IMG/VR virus record: IMGVR_UViG_3300013132_000051
Span: 1 to 63,522 of that record
Origin: a virus
DNA length: 63,522 nt
Strand: one strand, 5' to 3'
Below the pieces are notes generated by a model. That model searched no databases and was not told the origin of the DNA. It saw only the letters and a list, made by a program, of their open reading frames with translations. Below are positions 60,038 to 63,522 of this stretch, piece by piece. Each line of letters opens with the position of its first letter. Position 1 is the stretch's first letter. The translations under genes and the position numbers were made by a program.

Positions 60038-60066
60038 CTAGTACCGAGCGGGGAGCTCAGAACTAA
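60038..60066 (-). promoter_or_regulatory. phage promoter P4 (TTAGTT-N17-TACTAG)
   Basis: TTAGTT (60061-60066) has a 17-base spacer ending CTCGG, then TACTAG (60038-60043). It lies 19 bases after the ligase stop and has no gene of its own. Confidence 0.72.
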
Positions 60067-60084
60067 CCGGAAATCGACCGGGGC

Positions 60085-61236
60085 TCACTCGTAGTCGCGC
60101 ACCCCCTTGAACGCGGGGAACCGGGGAACGCCGTCGCGGGTCAACTCCTGGTAGGAGTAGGTCACGAGCGAGCCGACCGCCGGGGGTGCCTCGCGCTCCC
60201 GGTCGGAGAGGCCGGTGCCGATCTTGAACTCGACCGTCCCGTTCGCCGTCCGGCACACGAGCGCGCCGACCCGACCCTTGTGCTTGCCCCGCCCCGGCTC
60301 GTAGCCGATGACCCGCGCCTCCGCGTCGTGCATCCGCTTGCACTTGAGGAGCGACCAGGTGCGCGTCCGCTCGTAGGCGGAGTTGGGAGCCCGGAGCATC
60401 ACGCCCTCGCCCCCGTTCCCGATCACGTCGTCCATGTAGGCGTCGAGGTGCTCGCGCCCGTGACAACGCTCTTGCTTCAGGATCCGGTAGCCGAGGCCCG
60501 AGAAGCTCCCCTGCGCCCCCGGACGGGACGGGACGATTCCCATGAGCTTGGCGAGCCCCGCTTGGCGCTGCTCAAAGCCACCGGGAAGGTCCGGAGCGTC
60601 GAACATCCAGAACGCGATCCCGCGCCACTCGGCGTCATCCGGCACGAGTTTCCGGACGATGCTGACCGTCTCTTGGAACTTCCCGCGACCAGCGAACAAC
60701 TCCCCGTCGAACACCCAGAACTTCGGGAGCTGGCTGAGGAACCACGACGGGGCGTGGATCTCGTTGCCGAGGCGGGTGAGGAGCTTCTCGCCCGTCCAAT
60801 AGGCGCGAACCCCATCGAGCTTCTCCGACATCCACCAGCCCGAGGGGTCCTGGCCCTCCCACGAGTGGGCGAGCATCACGCTCACCTCCTGCGGTTTGGC
60901 GACCGGAGCGGGGGTGACCGCCGCGCCCCGGATCGGAAGTACGGGCGTCCCGTGGTACACGGGGACCGGCGGAGCGGTCGGCTTCCACACGGGAGGCCAA
61001 GCCGGGGCCGCGTTGCCCGTCGCCGCGATTCCAGCGCGGTCCCGCGCCGCCTGCGGCCAGCAAGCGGGGTCCACGTTCGCCCGAATGTGCTTGCACGCGC
61101 GGGAGTCGATGTTCCCGCCCATGTTCCGCCACGCGGGACACGAGCAATCGATCACGCCCGCGATCTTGCGGATCGTGTACGGGCTCTTGCCGGACCCCTG
61201 CACCTGGAAGGAGTCACCGTTCGTCATCATTCGCAT
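60085..61236 (-). CDS. SWIM zinc finger-ATP-dependent DNA ligase fusion
   Basis: ATG 61236 with AAGGAG upstream gives 383 aa. Residues 31-50 hold C-x-C...C-x-H (CSCPAWRNMGG...RACKH), a SWIM zinc finger. A Pro/Ala-rich linker runs to about 118. The ligase domain follows: motif I EKLDGVR with nucleophile K139, motif III FDGELF (D177-E179), motif IV GGEGVMLR, and motif V LLKCKR. The C-terminal GALVCR...YQELTRDG region is the OB fold. Such ligases seal nicks during phage DNA replication or repair; the SWIM finger probably helps DNA binding. No TTAGTT promoter lies directly upstream. Confidence 0.9.
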   Translation of the reverse strand: MRMMTNGDSFQVQGSGKSPYTIRKIAGVIDCSCPAWRNMGGNIDSRACKHIRANVDPACWPQAARDRAGIAATGNAAPAWPPVWKPTAPPVPVYHGTPVLPIRGAAVTPAPVAKPQEVSVMLAHSWEGQDPSGWWMSEKLDGVRAYWTGEKLLTRLGNEIHAPSWFLSQLPKFWVFDGELFAGRGKFQETVSIVRKLVPDDAEWRGIAFWMFDAPDLPGGFEQRQAGLAKLMGIVPSRPGAQGSFSGLGYRILKQERCHGREHLDAYMDDVIGNGGEGVMLRAPNSAYERTRTWSLLKCKRMHDAEARVIGYEPGRGKHKGRVGALVCRTANGTVEFKIGTGLSDREREAPPAVGSLVTYSYQELTRDGVPRFPAFKGVRDYE

Positions 61237-61284
61237 CTGTAAGTCTCCTTGGGTTGAAGGTTGTTGGTCGGGCAGAACGTCTTT

Positions 61285-61312
61285 GACCCGGCCCCTTTTC
61301 AGGAGCCGGGTC
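61285..61312. terminator. hairpin after 61320 gene
   Basis: GACCCGGC pairs with GCCGGGTC across 12 bases, eight bases beyond the stop at 61320 on the minus strand. The T tract is poor, so some read-through to the ligase gene is likely. Confidence 0.65.
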
Positions 61313-61319
61313 GGGGGTC

Positions 61320-61703
61320 TCACCCCTCGTAGTTCCACGGGGGGTCCCACCCGTCCCAACGACCGGCCCCCTCATCGTAGTAGCGATCCTCCGCCTCGTC
61401 ATCGGCGGCGGAATCGCAACACGACTCGTAGTCGGCCTCCATCGCGGCCTCCGCTGCTGCCGTGATGTCGTCGTCGGCCTCGATGACGTTGCCGTCCTCG
61501 TCGGTGATCCCACCGTCGAGAAACGGGCGCTCATCCCACGAGGGATCGTCGCGACCCCCGCGCTGCGCGGGCTCCACGGAATACTCGGCGGTGAGGGTCT
61601 TCATGACCCACCACCCGAGTTCCTCGCCGTCGGCGTCCTTTTCGGGAGCGCCATCGACGATGCTAGGGACCCACACCTCTGCTTCAAACTGAACCTTCGT
61701 CAT
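61320..61703 (-). CDS. acidic protein, 127 aa
   Basis: ATG 61703 starts MTKVQFEAEVWVPSIVDGAP. The second half is Asp/Glu-rich with aromatics (EADDDITAAAEAAMEADYES, DDEAEDRYYDEGAGRWDGWD). It shares its promoter, leader and MTK start with the acidic gene at 58091, although the proteins are otherwise hard to align. Function unknown. Confidence 0.68.
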   Translation of the reverse strand: MTKVQFEAEVWVPSIVDGAPEKDADGEELGWWVMKTLTAEYSVEPAQRGGRDDPSWDERPFLDGGITDEDGNVIEADDDITAAAEAAMEADYESCCDSAADDEAEDRYYDEGAGRWDGWDPPWNYEG

Positions 61704-61722
61704 GTCTAATCTCTCCTTCGCC

Positions 61723-61751
61723 CTAGTACCGAGTACGGGGTTCAGAACTAA
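61723..61751 (-). promoter_or_regulatory. phage promoter P5 (TTAGTT-N17-TACTAG)
   Basis: TTAGTT (61746-61751) has a 17-base spacer ending CTCGG, then TACTAG (61723-61728). The stretch 61695-61733, covering the start codon, ribosome site and -10, is identical to 58439-58477. Confidence 0.76.
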
Positions 61752-61760
61752 CCTGAAATC

Positions 61761-61788
61761 GACCGGCCCTCTGATTGAGGGGCCGGTC
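61761..61788. terminator. hairpin after 61805 gene, next to P5
   Basis: GACCGGCCCTC pairs with GAGGGGCCGGTC with one bulge across five bases. The minus-strand RNA continues GATTT directly into P5, so terminator and promoter are fused. Confidence 0.75.
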
Positions 61789-61804
61789 GTCTCAGATTGA
61801 GAGG

Positions 61805-62170
61805 TCAGTCCCAGCGGACCGACCGGCTCAGATAGTCGTCTGCGCCGAATCGCTCATCCTCGATGCGAGCGATGAGCGCCTCGTCCTCCCGCTCCAGAAG
61901 GTCAGCGGGCGAGCCCTCGACGGGGTCCGTCGGGTCCCAGACCTCCGAGGTCCGGGGGTCCGGCTTCGTGTCGAGAGCCCGAGCAAGGAAGCGGGCCGTC
62001 ATCGGCGGGCACTCCGCGTTCGGGCTCATCTCAGCGTGGAAGTGGGCCCAGCGCGCCCCGTCCGGCGCGGTCGCCACGATGTAGTGGATGTACTCCCGCT
62101 TCGGGAGGCCGTACTCGTTGCGGCCCGCGAACGTCGGCGAGCGGTGCCAAGTGTAGCTGAACGTCGTCAT
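61805..62170 (-). CDS. hypothetical protein, 121 aa
   Basis: The 121-aa product starts MTTFSYTWHRSPTFAG and has REYIHYIVATAPDGARWAHF. The acidic C-terminal half contains LLEREDEALIARIEDERFG. Unrecognised. It is read from P6 and ends 17 bases before the terminator hairpin. Confidence 0.66.
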   Translation of the reverse strand: MTTFSYTWHRSPTFAGRNEYGLPKREYIHYIVATAPDGARWAHFHAEMSPNAECPPMTARFLARALDTKPDPRTSEVWDPTDPVEGSPADLLEREDEALIARIEDERFGADDYLSRSVRWD

Positions 62171-62190
62171 GTGATTCGTTTCCTTTCGTT

Positions 62191-62219
62191 GGAATACCGA
62201 GCGAGCCCCGAGGAACTAA
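62191..62219 (-). promoter_or_regulatory. phage promoter P6 (TTAGTT-N17-TATTCC)
   Basis: TTAGTT (62214-62219) has a 17-base spacer ending CTCGG, then TATTCC (62191-62196). It lies about 20 bases before the ATG at 62170 and just after a strong hairpin. Confidence 0.68.
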
Positions 62220-62234
62220 CCGCGAAAAGTGAAA

Positions 62235-62274
62235 CCGCCCGGACCGACCCCCGCGAGGGAGCCGGTCCGGGCGG
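62235..62274. terminator. strong hairpin upstream of P6
   Basis: CCGCCCGGACCG pairs with CGGTCCGGGCGG after an inner near-paired CCCC/GGG section. On the minus strand a TTTCACTTTT tract follows. It terminates the CobT-like transcript. Confidence 0.82.
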
Positions 62275-62290
62275 CGAGTGTGCCGCCTGA

Positions 62291-62341
62291 GAGAGCGGGG
62301 GGCCGAGGGTGAAGGGGAGGAAGTCCCCGACCCCCGCTCTC
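62291..62341. terminator. hairpin at the end of the CobT-like gene
   Basis: GAGAGCGGGGG pairs with CCCCCGCTCTC across a 29-base loop that itself has a GGGGA/TCCCC pair. It starts two bases beyond the stop at 62344, giving a double terminator with the hairpin at 62235. Confidence 0.72.
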
Positions 62342-62343
62342 AA

Positions 62344-63522
62344 TCAAGCAGCGCGGACCTTGCGGCCCCGGCCCCGGCCCGCTCCGCCGACCACCAGCTC
62401 GTGGAGCTTGGCGACCAGGGGGCGGGGGATGTCGGCCAGCTTTTCAGCGTAGACCGAGTGCTCGAAGGTGGTCGTGACGTAGCGGGAGTCGCGACCGAGG
62501 CCGACTCCAACGACCATCACGCCCGCCTCCGCAGCGCGGCGGAACTGGCCCTTCAGAACCTCCGCGTGACCCGAGTCGGGCTGTCCGTCCGTGAGGACGA
62601 AGATGACCCGGTACCCCTCGCGCCGCGTCGAGAGCAGCTTGAGGGCGTGCTCGACACCGTCCGACATCGGCGTTCCGCCCGTAGCGCGGAGCTTCGCGAG
62701 GCGGGGAGCCGCCGAGCGCCACCGCTCGTCGAATCCCTTGAACACGTCGATGTCCACGCCGTCAGCGCGGTGCGCGCCCATCGCCTTCATCTCCGCCGAA
62801 GCGGCGTTGTAGCCGCCGGGGTGCGAGTAGGCCGCCGACTGGCCGTTGGTCGCGAAGCCGGTGATGGCCGACTTCGCGCCGACCGCCTCCAGCGCCTCGC
62901 CCAGAGCGAGCGCGATCTTGGCCGCGCCCTCCAGCTTGTCGTGCATCGACCCGCTCTGGTCGATGACCGTGACCGCTGCGACGCTCGTGTCCATGGTCAT
63001 GTCGTCCGCCGCAAACGCGCGGTTGGGCTCGCGCCCGCCGCGAATCGAAGCGACCGAGTCAACCAGGAACCGATCCGAGAGGATCGGGCCGCGCTTGAGG
63101 CCGTGCTCGCGAGAGCCATCCTCCAGCGCCCGGAACATCGTGCGGAGCTTCGCCTTGAGGAAGCTCGTCTCCGCCTTTGCCGCCGACGCGAGCTTGTCGA
63201 GCTTGCGACCCTCGCCGGAGTCGGGGTTGCCGACGCGGACCTCGCGGTCAGCGTTGGTCGAGTAGGGACGGTAGGCCCGCTCGCCCGTTTCGAGCGTGCC
63301 GTCCTCCTCCTTGCGGGCGTCCTTGAGTTCGCCCTGGAGCGCCGAGGCGTAGTCCTGAAGGCCCGCGCCGTTCTGGCCGTCCTTCAGGAAGTCGCCCGCC
63401 GTTTCCGACGTGGCCGCGCCACCGCCCGAGCCGTTGCCGCCCGAGCCGGTTTCGCCCTGAGACGCCTCGCTCTCCCCGTCCGAATCCCCGTCCGAGCTGT
63501 CCCCGTCCGAATCCCCGTCCGA
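62344..63522 (-). CDS. CobT-like von Willebrand A protein, 5' end cut off
   Basis: The frame is open to the right edge, so at least 392 residues are the C-terminal part of a longer protein. It begins with an acidic Ser/Asp/Gly linker, then ETSFLKAKLRTMFRALEDGS. A VWA domain follows with MIDAS motif TVIDQSGSMHDKL, TGGTPMSDG and VIFVLTDGQPDSGH. An acidic linker, KL..lmRA-type helix and late VWA is the layout of CobT, the co-chaperone subunit of aerobic cobaltochelatase that works with the AAA+ CobS. In phages such proteins may serve another MoxR/CobS-type remodelling role. Whether a CobS gene lies upstream cannot be seen here. Confidence 0.78.
   Translation of the reverse strand, partial: SDGDSDGDSSDGDSDGESEASQGETGSGGNGSGGGAATSETAGDFLKDGQNGAGLQDYASALQGELKDARKEEDGTLETGERAYRPYSTNADREVRVGNPDSGEGRKLDKLASAAKAETSFLKAKLRTMFRALEDGSREHGLKRGPILSDRFLVDSVASIRGGREPNRAFAADDMTMDTSVAAVTVIDQSGSMHDKLEGAAKIALALGEALEAVGAKSAITGFATNGQSAAYSHPGGYNAASAEMKAMGAHRADGVDIDVFKGFDERWRSAAPRLAKLRATGGTPMSDGVEHALKLLSTRREGYRVIFVLTDGQPDSGHAEVLKGQFRRAAEAGVMVVGVGLGRDSRYVTTTFEHSVYAEKLADIPRPLVAKLHELVVGGAGRGRGRKVRAA

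Noticed and set aside
14-63522. Prophage or integrated element boundaries
   Set aside because: No integrase, att-like repeat flanking a tRNA, or host genes were seen; the tRNA-Gln is inside phage genes and no duplicate of its 3' end was noticed.

Overview
The window is 63.5 kb of GC-rich DNA that looks like part of a large tailed bacteriophage with a contractile tail. The evidence is a gp25-like baseplate wedge protein, a baseplate J/gp6-like protein, a VgrG/gp5-like spike, several very large beta-rich virion proteins (up to 3652 aa), dense overlapping genes, a phage-style tRNA-Gln, and many small proteins of the type found in large phages. No integrase, ribosomal RNA or host housekeeping operon is visible. 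The host cannot be named from this sequence. The DNA is mostly above 60% GC, and the CobT-like and Fe/Mn-SOD genes would suit an aerobic host.

Layout. 14-2762 (+): small genes ending in two proteins with a shared N-terminal leader. 2780-21882 (+): a tightly coupled virion operon (gp25-like, J-like, fibre or adhesin proteins, one membrane protein). 21887-30395: an accessory region on both strands with a RelA/SpoT-fold protein, its duplicated leader-bearing neighbours, an AcrVA2-like protein, a superoxide dismutase, a leader protein with AT-rich cargo, an MT-A70 methyltransferase and an HD hydrolase. 30411-44938 (-): a second virion operon including the 3652-aa protein. 44935-53406 (-): a long operon of a DNA methyltransferase, MazG-like and P-loop enzymes and about 20 small, often zinc-binding proteins, then tRNA-Gln. 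53525-56011 (-): baseplate spike. 56012-56624: a 613-bp divergent gap. 56625-57452 (+): a sigma-factor-like gene. 57436-63522 (-): small genes, a SWIM-ligase fusion and a CobT-like protein, in insulated units of gene, hairpin and promoter.

Main observations. (1) Seven leader copies, in six genes, share an N-terminal motif of about 30 residues, LR-x3-IRLA-x3-P-x-LR-x2-LLPLLK or a variant. It precedes unrelated cargo: a RelA/SpoT-fold nucleotidyltransferase, a domain encoded by AT-rich DNA, a coiled coil, and GFRW-type repeats. I infer a sorting or packaging tag, perhaps for capsid loading and co-injection, but this is untested. (2) A 33-bp exact direct repeat and an in-frame fused paralogue show how this cassette was duplicated. 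(3) Six intergenic copies of a promoter-like element (TTAGTT, exactly 17 nt, TACTAG or variant) face the minus strand in the last 5 kb, most with a hairpin just upstream. A phage sigma-like gene lies nearby. Three of the copies stand in tandem with no gene between them.

Limits. All names come from reading motifs by eye. Start codons were chosen from coupling with the upstream gene and from ribosome-site context, and many are GTG or TTG.
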